A DNA stretch of 64,000 nt. Source: Aureispira sp. CCB-E. Lineage in GTDB: Bacteria > Bacteroidota > Bacteroidia > Chitinophagales > Saprospiraceae. Positions 18,780 through 27,873 of the stretch are shown here, piece by piece; the first letter of the stretch is position 1; each line of letters starts with the position of its first letter. A program made the position numbers and the translations under genes. Location of the stretch: assembly GCF_031326345.1 (NCBI RefSeq), contig NZ_CP133671.1:5766001-5830000 (forward strand). The letters are read 5' to 3'. The notes beneath the pieces are model-generated. The model made no database searches and was not told the DNA's origin. It saw only the letters and a list, made by a program, of their open reading frames with translations.

Positions 18780-18840
18780 AGGTAGGGTACTCTTTCTTTT
18801 ACTCGGTTTAGCTAGTAAATATTTCAAAATAAAAATCATT
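18780..18840 (+). promoter_or_regulatory. Duplicated leader upstream of beta-helix gene 2
   Basis: Second copy of the leader at 15694: GGTAGGGTACTCT, CGGTTTA and TAAATATTTCAAAA in the same order, again about 10 bp before the ATG. It supports independent transcription of the second gene and duplication of a full promoter-gene unit. Confidence 0.45.
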
Positions 18841-18850
18841 ATTCAAAATC

Positions 18851-21691
18851 ATGACAAACACTAAGTTTATTACCCCTACTACACTCTTCTTTCTCCTATT
18901 CATTTCGATGAATTTTAATGCTTTTTCTCAAAACAAAATATATGTAAACATCAACGCTTCAGGTGCTAATGATGGTACTTCTTGGGCAGATGCTTTTCAA
19001 GAACTTCAACCTGCTATTAATGCTGCCAATGCAGGAGATAGCATTTGGGTAGCAGCAGGAACCTATTACCCCACGCTTGCTGTCGATACAGATAACTCAG
19101 GAAGTACAATTGACCGAGAAAAAACATTTTATATCAGCAAAAATATTACGATACACGGTCAATTCCAAGGCACTGAAACTCTCTTCTCGCAACGCAACAA
19201 GGCACATCAAACCATTCTAAGTGGAGACATTGGACTTTCTTTAGATCCTACCGACAATGCCTTTCATGTGGTTTATTTTGATGGAACAACTGCCAATGGT
19301 CCGATTACCAATAGCGCTGCCTTAGACGGTTTTATCATTGAGCAAGGGCAGGCATCTGGCGCTAGTTTCCCACACAATTCGGGAGCTGGTATTTTTAATA
19401 ACGGTCAAGGTATGGGCAATGGTTCTAATCCTCATTTAAACCAACTCATTATCAAACATAATAATGCTGACGATCATGGAGGAGCTATATACAATGATGG
19501 TAGCCAAGGTGGTGCTGCCGATTTGTTAGTAAATGCAAGTTTATTTGAGTTTAATGGTGCTCAATACGGAGCGGTTTGTTACAACAATGCAGCCTCAGGA
19601 GTAATCAACATTAATTTAACTCATAATAGCTATGAAAACAACACTTGTACAGAAGATGGAGCTGTTTTGTATAACAATGCAGATAATGGCTACATAGAGG
19701 CGACCTTAAACAACTCTTACTTCAAAATTAATATGGCTAATAATGGCGGTGTTTGTTACAACAATATTCTCAGTAGTGGTACCGCTTCTGTTAATTTCTC
19801 TTCTAACAAAACTTCCAGTAACCAAGTTATCAAAAATGGCGGAATTATCTACACCAATAACACACAAGGGACATACAACTTAACAGCAGAGGATAATGAA
19901 TTTGAGACCAATAGAGCTGTAGATGGTGGTATTTTTTATGCCATTCATAACAATGGTAGTAGTAACTTAAATATCAACAACAACTTATTTAACACCATCG
20001 AAGCAGATAGTTCTGGAGGTATTTTTTACAATCAAGCTAGCAATAGTATCGTTGGTTTAAATATTGAAAATAATAAATTCACATCCATTTCTTCGTATAA
20101 ATCTGGTGGTGTCTTGTACAATTCAGTTGACTCTTTTAGTATACTAGATTTGAGTTTTTCTAGTAATACCGTAGAAGGGTGTGGTAGTGTAAGCGGAGGA
20201 GTTATTTACAATACAACGACCAATGCTAGTATCAATCATTTATTTGAAAAAAACTTTGTTATCTTTTCTAATGGAACTATTTCTAGTACTGCCGATGGAG
20301 GAGTTATTTTTCAAGAAGCTATCTTAGGAGCAACTTCTTATTTCCTATCTAATTCGAATAGCTATATTAGCAATATGGTGAATTTTAGAGGAGGAGCTGT
20401 TTTTAATCGTTCCGATTCTAGTTGGTCCTACACAGCCTATATCAACGATATATTTGCTCGCAATAGTTCTGATAATTTCGGAGGAGCTCTTTGCAACGAT
20501 ATACTTAATGGTGGCGTTTTAAACACTCAAATTACCAACTCTAGCTTCCTAGATCAAGAAGCCACTATCGGAAAATCGTTTGTTGCATACAACCAAAATG
20601 TTGGAGGTTCAGCCCCTTCCATTACCAATATTAGCAATTCTATTTTTTGGCAATCTCAACCAACAACAGGTCCTTTAATCCACGAAATCACAACTGCTAA
20701 TACATTGGTGGATCTAAATTATTCAATTTATTTTGATGGCAATATCGATAATAATGTCATCTTATCGCCTGATGTATCAGGAGCCAATAACTTAGACAGT
20801 GATCCACTTTTTACAAGTACTATGTTTGGAGACTTAACCCTACAAAACACCTCTCCTGCTATTGACGCTGGAAACAATGATAGTATTCCATCTATTTTTA
20901 ACACCGACAACTACGGCTCTCCTCGTATCAACAACAACACCGTTGATATGGGCGCCACAGAATACCTAAATGGTCTTATTACATCCCCTCAAAGTTTCTA
21001 TCAACTTCCTCAATGTAATGGCGATTCTGGTCTTGTTAATATTATCTTGATGGGAGGTACTGCGCCGTATACAATCAATGGCGTTCCTTCTACCATGCCA
21101 ATAGGCGCTGTTATCGTAAATGATGTTGCAGGCAATTATCAATTTAACGTTGTTGATGCCAATGGACTAAGCAAAACAGTCAATGTAAACCTAACGGAAC
21201 CAGATCCAATTGTCTTAACAACAGCAGCTTTTTCTAATGGTAGCGCAAGCGTTACCGCGACAGGAGGCACGGCTCCTTATACCTATCAATGGGATGATGC
21301 CAATCAGCAAACCAGTGATGTAGCGACAGGTTTAACAACGGGAACGTACACTGTTTTAGTAACAGATGCTAATGGCTGTACACAAACAGCAACCGTTAAC
21401 ATTAGTGTTGTCTCTAGCACTCAAACAATTGAAATGGACAATAAAAATTCGTTGAGCATCTTCCCAAATCCATCTAATGGTCAATTTAGCATCGTATTTG
21501 AGTTAGCTTCAGAGCAATCACTGCGCCCTACCCTATATAATTTACAAGGACAAGTAGTTTATGAATTTGCCCAAAAAACAGGGCAAAACGTCAATTATGA
21601 GGCAAATTTGGAACATTTATCAGCTGGAACTTATGTTTTAAGTACGTTTATAAGTGGTCAACAAGAAACACAATTCATTATTTTAAAATAA
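18851..21691 (+). CDS. T9SS-secreted right-handed beta-helix surface protein, copy 2
   Basis: 946 residues, same architecture as the preceding gene: signal peptide ending AFSQN, nearly identical first ~190 residues, beta-helix with GG(I/V)(F/C)YN rungs, SPAIDAGNNDS element, SprB-like repeat (TAPYTYQWDDANQQTSDVAT) and T9SS domain (SIFPNPSNGQF). The central helix (about 200-640) differs strongly from copy 1, while both ends are conserved. So the export and anchoring parts are kept and the exposed solenoid has diversified. A strong terminator follows at 21809. Confidence 0.85.
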   Translation: MTNTKFITPTTLFFLLFISMNFNAFSQNKIYVNINASGANDGTSWADAFQELQPAINAANAGDSIWVAAGTYYPTLAVDTDNSGSTIDREKTFYISKNITIHGQFQGTETLFSQRNKAHQTILSGDIGLSLDPTDNAFHVVYFDGTTANGPITNSAALDGFIIEQGQASGASFPHNSGAGIFNNGQGMGNGSNPHLNQLIIKHNNADDHGGAIYNDGSQGGAADLLVNASLFEFNGAQYGAVCYNNAASGVININLTHNSYENNTCTEDGAVLYNNADNGYIEATLNNSYFKINMANNGGVCYNNILSSGTASVNFSSNKTSSNQVIKNGGIIYTNNTQGTYNLTAEDNEFETNRAVDGGIFYAIHNNGSSNLNINNNLFNTIEADSSGGIFYNQASNSIVGLNIENNKFTSISSYKSGGVLYNSVDSFSILDLSFSSNTVEGCGSVSGGVIYNTTTNASINHLFEKNFVIFSNGTISSTADGGVIFQEAILGATSYFLSNSNSYISNMVNFRGGAVFNRSDSSWSYTAYINDIFARNSSDNFGGALCNDILNGGVLNTQITNSSFLDQEATIGKSFVAYNQNVGGSAPSITNISNSIFWQSQPTTGPLIHEITTANTLVDLNYSIYFDGNIDNNVILSPDVSGANNLDSDPLFTSTMFGDLTLQNTSPAIDAGNNDSIPSIFNTDNYGSPRINNNTVDMGATEYLNGLITSPQSFYQLPQCNGDSGLVNIILMGGTAPYTINGVPSTMPIGAVIVNDVAGNYQFNVVDANGLSKTVNVNLTEPDPIVLTTAAFSNGSASVTATGGTAPYTYQWDDANQQTSDVATGLTTGTYTVLVTDANGCTQTATVNISVVSSTQTIEMDNKNSLSIFPNPSNGQFSIVFELASEQSLRPTLYNLQGQVVYEFAQKTGQNVNYEANLEHLSAGTYVLSTFISGQQETQFIILK

Positions 21692-21808
21692 AAATGAAAA
21701 TATTTTTTATTTTATAATGTATAATGCTTAAATTTGTGTAGAAATTAATTTTTGCCAAAAAAAATAGTTCACTTAGTTCTTGGAGGAGGATTTAGTGTAT
21801 ATATCGCG

Positions 21809-21838
21809 AGCTTGGTGACGGAGGTCACCAAGCTTTTT
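21809..21838 (+). terminator. Rho-independent terminator
   Basis: 11-bp perfect stem AGCTTGGTGAC / GTCACCAAGCT with a 4-base loop and five T (21834-21838). It ends the beta-helix gene and overlaps the stop codon of the convergent serine hydrolase gene at 21837. Confidence 0.85.
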
Positions 21839-22931
21839 AATTTTGGGCAGCAATACTCAGAAAAAAGTCTGTCCAATTTACCTTTCCATAGTTTTTTCCC
21901 AATCGAACAATAATTAGATTTTTTTGAGGGTTAACATAAATGTATTGTCCAAGTATTCCTTGCGCCATAAAATCCCCATATCGACTGGGAATCCACCATT
22001 GGTATTGATAGTCTCTAGCTGCACCATCCGAAAAATCGTATCGAGTGGACTGATGTACCCAATTTTTTGATACAATTTGCTGTCCTTGCCAATTTCCTTC
22101 ATTTAGATACAAGCGACCAATTTTAGCAAAATCTCTCGCTCTTGCATTGAGGCAACAAAATGTTTTCTCCATCCCATTTTTCTTTTTATCAATACTCCAA
22201 CTAGCATCGTACTCCATTCCTAAAGGATTCCATATTTTCTCTTGCAAATAATTCGTTATGCTTTGCCCCTTCAATGCCCGTTCCAATACCCACCCTAACA
22301 ACTGAGTATTGCCACTAACATACTCCATGCTTTTACCTGGGCTTTGTTTTAAGGTTAATTTGCTCATATTTTTTCTCAAATTCAGTCCGTAATAAAATGT
22401 TGCCACATGTCCAAAAGGATTAAAATAACCTTCATTAAAATTCAATCCAGAAGTCATTTGAAGCAAGTGCTTGATGGTTACTTTTTCAAAACCATTTTGC
22501 TTCAACTCTGGGACATAATTCGTCATTGGTTCCTCTATTGACTGAATTAATCCATCATCTACAGCACAACCAATTAGAATAGACAAAACTGATTTTGCCA
22601 TAGAAAAAGAAGGTACAATAGAAGCTTCTTCGTATTTATTGAAGTAGTTTTCATAGATAATGGTATCATTCTTAATAACCATAAAAGCCACTGTCTTATT
22701 CTTTGCTAACATAGCTTCTAAGCTATCTATTTTTGCGCCTTCTTTGTTAGGACGTTTCTCGAATGAGAAGGATGTTGTTGGTTTCTCTAATACTCTTTTA
22801 GGAAATTTCTTATGATCTTGAATGTCTGCGAAATTATAAAACACAAATCGACCTAAAGTACAAGAATCTAAAGTAATTAGGAGTAAAATAAATAGGCAAC
22901 AATGTGCAATAGAAAAGTGAGGCTTTAACAT
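21837..22931 (-). CDS. Serine hydrolase, beta-lactamase/DD-peptidase (class C) family lipoprotein
   Basis: 364 residues. Signal peptide with lipobox-like LDSC (Cys24). Catalytic S-x-x-K motif SMAK with nucleophile Ser110 and Lys113 (PSFSMAKSVLSILIG), the usual HLLQMTSGL element at 155-163, and YVSGNTQLLGW at 204-214 as the second active-site motif. This family (EstB/PBP4*-like) includes esterases, amidases and D-amino acid peptidases, so the substrate cannot be read from sequence. The gene starts 31 bp from the end of an inserted M-family element, which has replaced its upstream region. Confidence 0.85.
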   Translation of the reverse strand: MLKPHFSIAHCCLFILLLITLDSCTLGRFVFYNFADIQDHKKFPKRVLEKPTTSFSFEKRPNKEGAKIDSLEAMLAKNKTVAFMVIKNDTIIYENYFNKYEEASIVPSFSMAKSVLSILIGCAVDDGLIQSIEEPMTNYVPELKQNGFEKVTIKHLLQMTSGLNFNEGYFNPFGHVATFYYGLNLRKNMSKLTLKQSPGKSMEYVSGNTQLLGWVLERALKGQSITNYLQEKIWNPLGMEYDASWSIDKKKNGMEKTFCCLNARARDFAKIGRLYLNEGNWQGQQIVSKNWVHQSTRYDFSDGAARDYQYQWWIPSRYGDFMAQGILGQYIYVNPQKNLIIVRLGKNYGKVNWTDFFLSIAAQN

Positions 22932-22962
22932 AATGGCTGTTTTTAGTAATCGTTTTAAGTGC

Positions 22963-23282
22963 TAGTAGTTCGTTGATTATTTTATGAGATCGCTTCGCTT
23001 AGTTACCTACGGTGCTACTTCGTGGTAGTTCGCTTTGTTACTCCCTTTGGTCGTGAGCTCGCTATGCTCGGTTCGCTCATGACCTTGGGCTTTTGTGCTA
23101 CTAGCACAAGCCTACTCGGCAAGCTTAGTTTTTTACTTTTTTACCCAAAAGATAAAAAAGCACATTTATATTAGTTTGATAATCAAATTTTTAACACAAA
23201 ACACAACAAAGGCGCAACTTGCTAATTATCAACTGCGCAGCACTCACGAAGTAAACTAATAAAGTTTTTCAACGAACTATTG
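22963..23282. mobile_element. MITE-like element family M, 320-bp composite copy
   Basis: Ends TAGTAGTTCGTTG / CAACGAACTATTG as in the 146-bp copies, flanked by AAGTGC (22957-22962) and AAGTAC (23283-23288), a 6-bp duplication with one change. The right ~160 bp matches the 146-bp core. Two blocks are extra: a GC-rich array after the left end (CTTCGTGGTAGTTCGC, GAGCTCGCTATGCTCGG, CTACTAGCACAAGCCT), and a 20-bp insert CTGCGCAGCACTCACGAAGT that splits the inner inverted repeat. It lies in the divergent region, 31 bp from the serine hydrolase start. Confidence 0.8.
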
Positions 23283-23449
23283 AAGTACGCTACAAAATAA
23301 ATAAAATTCATTATCATTCTATTCATTATCATCGTTCTGTTTACAATAGCTCCAATTTGATATTCTTATTCTTTAAGTCTTGCGATAAACAACTCATCCT
23401 CTCTCCTAGTAACCTATTTCTCACTTTAGATTAAACAAATATTCAAAAA

Positions 23450-23483
23450 TTGAACAAACATTCAATTTTTGGCTTTATTTTTG
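23450..23483 (+). promoter_or_regulatory. Predicted Bacteroidota-type promoter
   Basis: TTG at 23450-23452 and TATTTTTG at 23476-23483 (fits TAnnTTTG) with 23 bp between them. It lies 51 bp before the ATG at 23535. The match is to the known Bacteroidota housekeeping consensus; in AT-rich DNA chance matches are possible. Confidence 0.45.
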
Positions 23484-23534
23484 AACCTCCTAGCTTAACC
23501 GATTCTAATACATTAACAACCAATTGACTTGATT

Positions 23535-24011
23535 ATGAAAATTTTATATTTATATCTATACCCCTTGTTTCTTGTTTTATGCCTACTTCTTCCTACTCTC
23601 CCCTTACAAGCTGCTTTGGTTCCTATTCAAAAAACAAATCAAACAACAAAGAAAAGAACCTATAAAAAACGACGAAAATGTCTAAGGAAACTTTCTTCTA
23701 AACAACACAAGCCACTTCAATCTTACCGTTCTAAAAGTAAACAAAAGAAGCACCGCCGTCCAGATCAAAAAAATGACTACGAAGGTATTTGGGCTTTATT
23801 AATTTCTATTGTATCCATCTATTTTATTATTGCCATCACCTTAACCATCCTTGGTTTTGTCTTCATGCTTCCTGGTCTTTGGATTGCGGGAATAACCCTA
23901 ATATTAGCTCCATTCATTGTTCTTCTATACTTTTTTATTAAAGGAGCTGTTGCTCAAAAAAAACATAGGGAAAAACCAACAAAAAAGAAAGCAGAGCAAA
24001 AAAACAAATAA
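23535..24011 (+). CDS. Small basic membrane protein of unknown function
   Basis: 158 residues from ATG 23535; a TTG two codons earlier in frame is less likely. Signal peptide or first helix at 1-27 (LYPLFLVLCLLLPTLPLQAA), then a strongly basic Lys/Arg/Gln-rich linker (about 30-80), two closely spaced membrane segments (about 88-137, with FMLPGLWIAG between them) and a basic C-terminal tail. The pattern resembles small DUF4190-like or lipoprotein-less envelope proteins of Bacteroidota, but I recognise no specific family. A hairpin terminator follows directly. Confidence 0.6.
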   Translation: MKILYLYLYPLFLVLCLLLPTLPLQAALVPIQKTNQTTKKRTYKKRRKCLRKLSSKQHKPLQSYRSKSKQKKHRRPDQKNDYEGIWALLISIVSIYFIIAITLTILGFVFMLPGLWIAGITLILAPFIVLLYFFIKGAVAQKKHREKPTKKKAEQKNK

Positions 24012-24027
24012 GTCTCCCTCAACTAAA

Positions 24028-24058
24028 ATGGAGCGATAAGAAATTCCTATCGCTCCAT
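24028..24058. terminator. Terminator between convergent genes
   Basis: Perfect 11-bp stem ATGGAGCGATA / TATCGCTCCAT around a 9-base loop. It lies 17 bp after the plus-strand stop and 45 bp past the minus-strand stop at 24103. Short T runs follow on both strands (TCTTT plus; TTTTAG minus), so it can serve both genes. Confidence 0.7.
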
Positions 24059-24102
24059 CTTTAAAAATAGACAATCTATCTATCGGTTATATGAAAACCC
24101 AC

Positions 24103-26334
24103 TTACCATTTCATTTTTAAATTAAACATCAAGAAAGCAATTTTATCTGCTTCCTCTTCGATGACTTTGGTAATTGGCTTTCCAGAACCATGTCCTGCTT
24201 TGCGATCTATTCGGATAATAATAGGCAGTTTTCCGATATTTTGATCTTGCAGTGCTGCACCAAATTTAAAGGAATGCGCTGGAACAACACGATCATCATG
24301 ATCTGCTGTCATAACCATTGTGGCAGGATATTCGGCAGGCTTAACATTATGAACAGGCGAGTAACTCAACAGATTTTTATATTGAGTAGAATCATCGCTA
24401 CGTCCATAATCCGATGCCCAAAAATGTCCAATTGTAAATTGGTGATAACGCATCATATCCAGTACGCCTACGATTGGCAAAGCCACTCGGTACAAATCTG
24501 GACGTTGTGTCATACAAGCACCAACCAATAAGCCACCATTAGAACGACCTTCAATAGCTAGTTTTTGAGAGGAAGTATATTTTTGTGCAATTAAAAATTC
24601 TCCAGCAGCAATAAAATCATCAAAGACGTTTTGCTTCTTTAGCTTGGTACCTGCTTCGTGCCATTCTTGCCCCATTTCGCCACCACCACGAATATTAGCA
24701 ACAGCATAAATTCCACCTTTTTCTAAAAAAGGCAAACGTTTGAGTGCAAAGCTTGGCAAAATAGAAATATTAAAGCCGCCATAACCATACAATAACGTAG
24801 GATTGTTGCCATCTTTCTTTAGTCCTTTTTTGTATACGATACTAATCGGTATAGAAGTACCATCTTTTGAAGTATAATGCGTGTACTCAATTTCATAATC
24901 AGCGGGGTTAAAATCTACTTGTGGGCGTTTCCAGACTTCTGATTTTAATGTCTTGACGTTTACTTTACAAATGGTAGATGGCAATGTAAAGGAGGACATT
25001 GTAAAATAGCCCTCGGCATCTGCTTTTTTACCAGATACTCCACTCAAGGTAACAGGAGCTGTTTTGCTAATAATTTCAGGAATTTCAACATCTCCTACAT
25101 AAGTCCCATTCATTTCATAAACCGACAAAACATTGGTAATTTCTTTGGTATAACGAGCCACTAAACGACCACCTCGAACTTGTACGCCATTCAAAGTTGC
25201 TCCTTTTTTCTGAGGAATCAACGGTCTCCAATTTTTAGCGGCTGGCTTTTCCAAATCAATTTCAATAACTTGATATTTGGGTGCTTGATAATTCGTATAG
25301 ACCAACAATTTGTTCCCAATATTATCAATTACATAAAAATCATGCTTAAAATCATCAACCAATTTGATAAAGCTAGACGATTCTTCACTTGCTTTTTTGT
25401 AATACAAAGCATTGCCACTTGTCGATTCGGTTACCGTCAAAATCCAAATGCTTTCATCTTCTGTTACCGATACTCCATAATTTCGATTGGGCTGTGTACG
25501 ATCTGCAAAAATTAGCTCATCATCGGCTTGATTGGTGCCAACTTTATGATAATATACTTGATGAAATTGATTTTTCTGTGTGAACTTATCTGTTCCACTA
25601 TTATCGCCATAACGACTATAGAAAAAACCGTCTTTGTACCAAGCCAAACCAGAGTAACGCAACCACTCTACTTTATCTGTCAACTGTTTTCCTGTAGTTG
25701 CATCTTTGATGTATACCGTTCCCCAATCAGAGCCTGATTCAGAAGTTCTATAAGCAGCAAATTTTCCATCTTTCGAAAAATTCAAGCCACTCAAAGAAAT
25801 CGTTCCATCGTCCGAAAACGTATTGGGATCAATAAACACCTTCGCCTCGCCATCCCAAGTATCCTTTCTATACACAACAGATTGATCTTGCTTCCCATCA
25901 TTTTTATAAAAATATAACTTCCCTCCTTCCTTAAAAGGGGCAGATTCACGCTCATAGTCATACAACTTAGTCAAGCGTTTTTTGATGTCATCACGATAAG
26001 AAATTCCGCTTAGGTATACCTCGGCTAATTTGCTTTGAGCAGCAACCCATTTATTAACCTCCTTGTCCTCTTCCTCTGTAACCGCATCCTCTAGCCATCG
26101 GTAGGGATCTTTGACTTTTACACCAAAAAAGTCATCTTCTATAGCATCTTTTCTTGTCAATGGGTATTTCATCTTTATATTATCAGGATCTTCCAAGTAA
26201 GCTGTAGAATGTTGCGCAGGAACAGTATTGGGTACTTTTGAATGACTATCTACTGTTTCTGAATTATTTTTGTTTTTTTGATTACAGGCAACAACAGACA
26301 AAGCTAAGCTGAATATTAATACCTTATATTTCAT
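24103..26334 (-). CDS. Prolyl oligopeptidase family S9 serine peptidase (lipoprotein)
   Basis: 743 residues. Lipobox VVAC near residue 17. N-terminal propeller region (about 60-470; PYRWLEDAV at the start is the usual S9A element), then an alpha/beta-hydrolase catalytic domain. Nucleophile in GRSNGG (Ser598), acid in DHDDRVVP (Asp680 or 681) and base in AGHGSGKP (His715), with YGYGGF and ANIRGGGEMG upstream as in prolyl endopeptidases. It cleaves short peptides after proline, probably in the periplasm given the lipoprotein signal. Monocistronic. Confidence 0.93.
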   Translation of the reverse strand: MKYKVLIFSLALSVVACNQKNKNNSETVDSHSKVPNTVPAQHSTAYLEDPDNIKMKYPLTRKDAIEDDFFGVKVKDPYRWLEDAVTEEEDKEVNKWVAAQSKLAEVYLSGISYRDDIKKRLTKLYDYERESAPFKEGGKLYFYKNDGKQDQSVVYRKDTWDGEAKVFIDPNTFSDDGTISLSGLNFSKDGKFAAYRTSESGSDWGTVYIKDATTGKQLTDKVEWLRYSGLAWYKDGFFYSRYGDNSGTDKFTQKNQFHQVYYHKVGTNQADDELIFADRTQPNRNYGVSVTEDESIWILTVTESTSGNALYYKKASEESSSFIKLVDDFKHDFYVIDNIGNKLLVYTNYQAPKYQVIEIDLEKPAAKNWRPLIPQKKGATLNGVQVRGGRLVARYTKEITNVLSVYEMNGTYVGDVEIPEIISKTAPVTLSGVSGKKADAEGYFTMSSFTLPSTICKVNVKTLKSEVWKRPQVDFNPADYEIEYTHYTSKDGTSIPISIVYKKGLKKDGNNPTLLYGYGGFNISILPSFALKRLPFLEKGGIYAVANIRGGGEMGQEWHEAGTKLKKQNVFDDFIAAGEFLIAQKYTSSQKLAIEGRSNGGLLVGACMTQRPDLYRVALPIVGVLDMMRYHQFTIGHFWASDYGRSDDSTQYKNLLSYSPVHNVKPAEYPATMVMTADHDDRVVPAHSFKFGAALQDQNIGKLPIIIRIDRKAGHGSGKPITKVIEEEADKIAFLMFNLKMKW

Positions 26335-26571
26335 ATTATTTTCTAATTTAGGTGTACAAAAGCCTTTTTATCAATTCTTAAAGTATATTTTGGCAAAGGT
26401 CTTGCAACAATTTAATAGTTATTCGTTAATAAGACAAAAATAAGTATGTAATTTTGTGCGCATAGAACATTCATTTTATTGGTCTCGGTGCAACTATTTA
26501 TACCTATCTAAAAACGTTCGTAGCCAAAATTCAACATTTAGACATACTCTTTAATACAATTAATCGACTAT

Positions 26572-27546
26572 ATGAGTTTTTTCATTTTAATATTTGGGAT
26601 ACTATCTTTTATCTTTCGCCCTCTACCTACTGCTACCGTTTCAGAACAAGAACCGTCCAACCCTACTTTTTTGATTCCTATACAGCAAGATTCTACTCCC
26701 CCCATTGGCAACAAAGGAGTGGTTAAAATAAAGGAATTAGAAAATCCAAAAAAAAGAAAAAAAGCAGCAAAAGCTCAAAAAAATAGTAGCCAACAAGTTG
26801 TTATAAAAAATAACAAATCTGCTTCAAAAAAAACAACCCCATCAAAACGTGTAACCGCTGCCAAAGCTAAGAAAAGCAACAAAAAGAAAAAGTCTCCGAC
26901 AGTTGTTAGCCAAGTTGATACTAGTAAAACGCCTTCTAGCAATAATTCTAAAAAGAAACGTCCACAGCAAAAACTAAGCTCGGAAGAAGAAATTAAGTTA
27001 TTAGCCAAAACGCCAACGATTACAACAGAAAATAAAATACATCCAGAAAGTGCCGAAAACTGTCGATTTGCTTTTGATGTTATTGATGAGTTTACAGGAG
27101 TACAAAAAAGAGGTCTAGATGCCCGTCCGTTTTTTACATACACTCCCGACGAATATAGAAAATTCATTCAAGAAGGGGATTTTATCCGTTGTGAAGGTTT
27201 TTTGAGTCAAAGCTCTGAAGGAGGAATGGCTTTGAACATTAATTTGTATGTGGCTAGTAGAGAAGCAAAACTAAAATTTGGCGCTATCAAAGCTAATTCT
27301 GCTATGGTCTTGCGAACGATGGAAGGAAAAGAATATTTTTTAATGACCTATCCAGGCGCAGCGCCACAAGTAGTTGATAATGTTACCTTTTATCAATGTA
27401 GCTTTGCTATCAATAAGAGCGATTTAAAGCAGCTTCAAAAAGCTGAAATTGATCAAGTCAAGATTTCTTTCCAAAAAGGTTTTCAAAGCTACGATGTGTT
27501 TTATTTAGATTTCTTGATGGATCAATTTCCTTGCTTTGAACAATAA
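26572..27546 (+). CDS. Lys-rich linker protein with unknown C-terminal domain
   Basis: 324 residues. N-terminal hydrophobic segment (SFFILIFGILSFIFRPLP), a signal peptide or anchor; a low-complexity Lys/Ser/Thr/Gln stretch at about 45-145; then a globular C-terminal domain (about 160-324) with SAENCRFAFDVIDEFTG, KRGLDARPFFTYTP and ALNINLYVASREA. The balanced composition of the C-terminal domain and its YQCSFAINKSDLKQL segment suggest a real conserved domain, but I cannot name it. A TAATTTTG at 26449-26456 could be the -7 element of its promoter. Probably periplasmic. Confidence 0.55.
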   Translation: MSFFILIFGILSFIFRPLPTATVSEQEPSNPTFLIPIQQDSTPPIGNKGVVKIKELENPKKRKKAAKAQKNSSQQVVIKNNKSASKKTTPSKRVTAAKAKKSNKKKKSPTVVSQVDTSKTPSSNNSKKKRPQQKLSSEEEIKLLAKTPTITTENKIHPESAENCRFAFDVIDEFTGVQKRGLDARPFFTYTPDEYRKFIQEGDFIRCEGFLSQSSEGGMALNINLYVASREAKLKFGAIKANSAMVLRTMEGKEYFLMTYPGAAPQVVDNVTFYQCSFAINKSDLKQLQKAEIDQVKISFQKGFQSYDVFYLDFLMDQFPCFEQ

Positions 27547-27873
27547 ATAGCATTTTGTTTCTAACAATAGTTAGTTGCGCTGCTGCTGCGTGGTTTAAGC
27601 ACTCACGCAGTACCACCTAGTAGCAGCGTAGTTAAACGAATACAAGATGCTTTTTTATGTTTTTCTATGAACCCAACCCGATCACGCAGCACAGCAAGTA
27701 ACAAAGACGCACAAAGTAACAACGTAAAAAATCAATAGAGTATTCATTCAATAACTCCTTGTGCTTTCTCATATTTTTTTATTTTTACGCTCAAAGAGAA
27801 AATTTATTGTTAACAGATGCTATCCAGAACCTTTTTTGTCTCATAGCACTGATAAAAAATCAGCAAATAAACT
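27547..27873. other. Gap before rfbC with a repeat
   Basis: No gene. Contains the GC-rich repeat element listed at 27565-27741. The remaining ~130 bp before rfbC are ordinary AT-rich sequence. Confidence 0.4.
27565..27741 (-). repeat. MITE-like repeat related to the 52730 element
   Basis: CAATAGTTAGTTGCG at the left resembles the M-family right end in reverse; ATCAATAGAGTA at the right resembles the end of the element at 52730-52912. Both contain the same interior word order (ACAAGATG, a T-rich block, then GAACCCAA). Modules such as CACTCACGCAGTACCAC and GTAGCAGCGTAGTTAA are variants of those in the elements at 42405 and 52730. No target duplication was found, so the boundaries are approximate. 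Confidence 0.5.

Noticed and set aside
26775-27167. 130-codon antisense ORF inside the Lys-rich protein gene
   Set aside because: Mirror of the Lys-rich A-tract coding sequence, giving Phe/Leu-rich output; composition explains the open frame.
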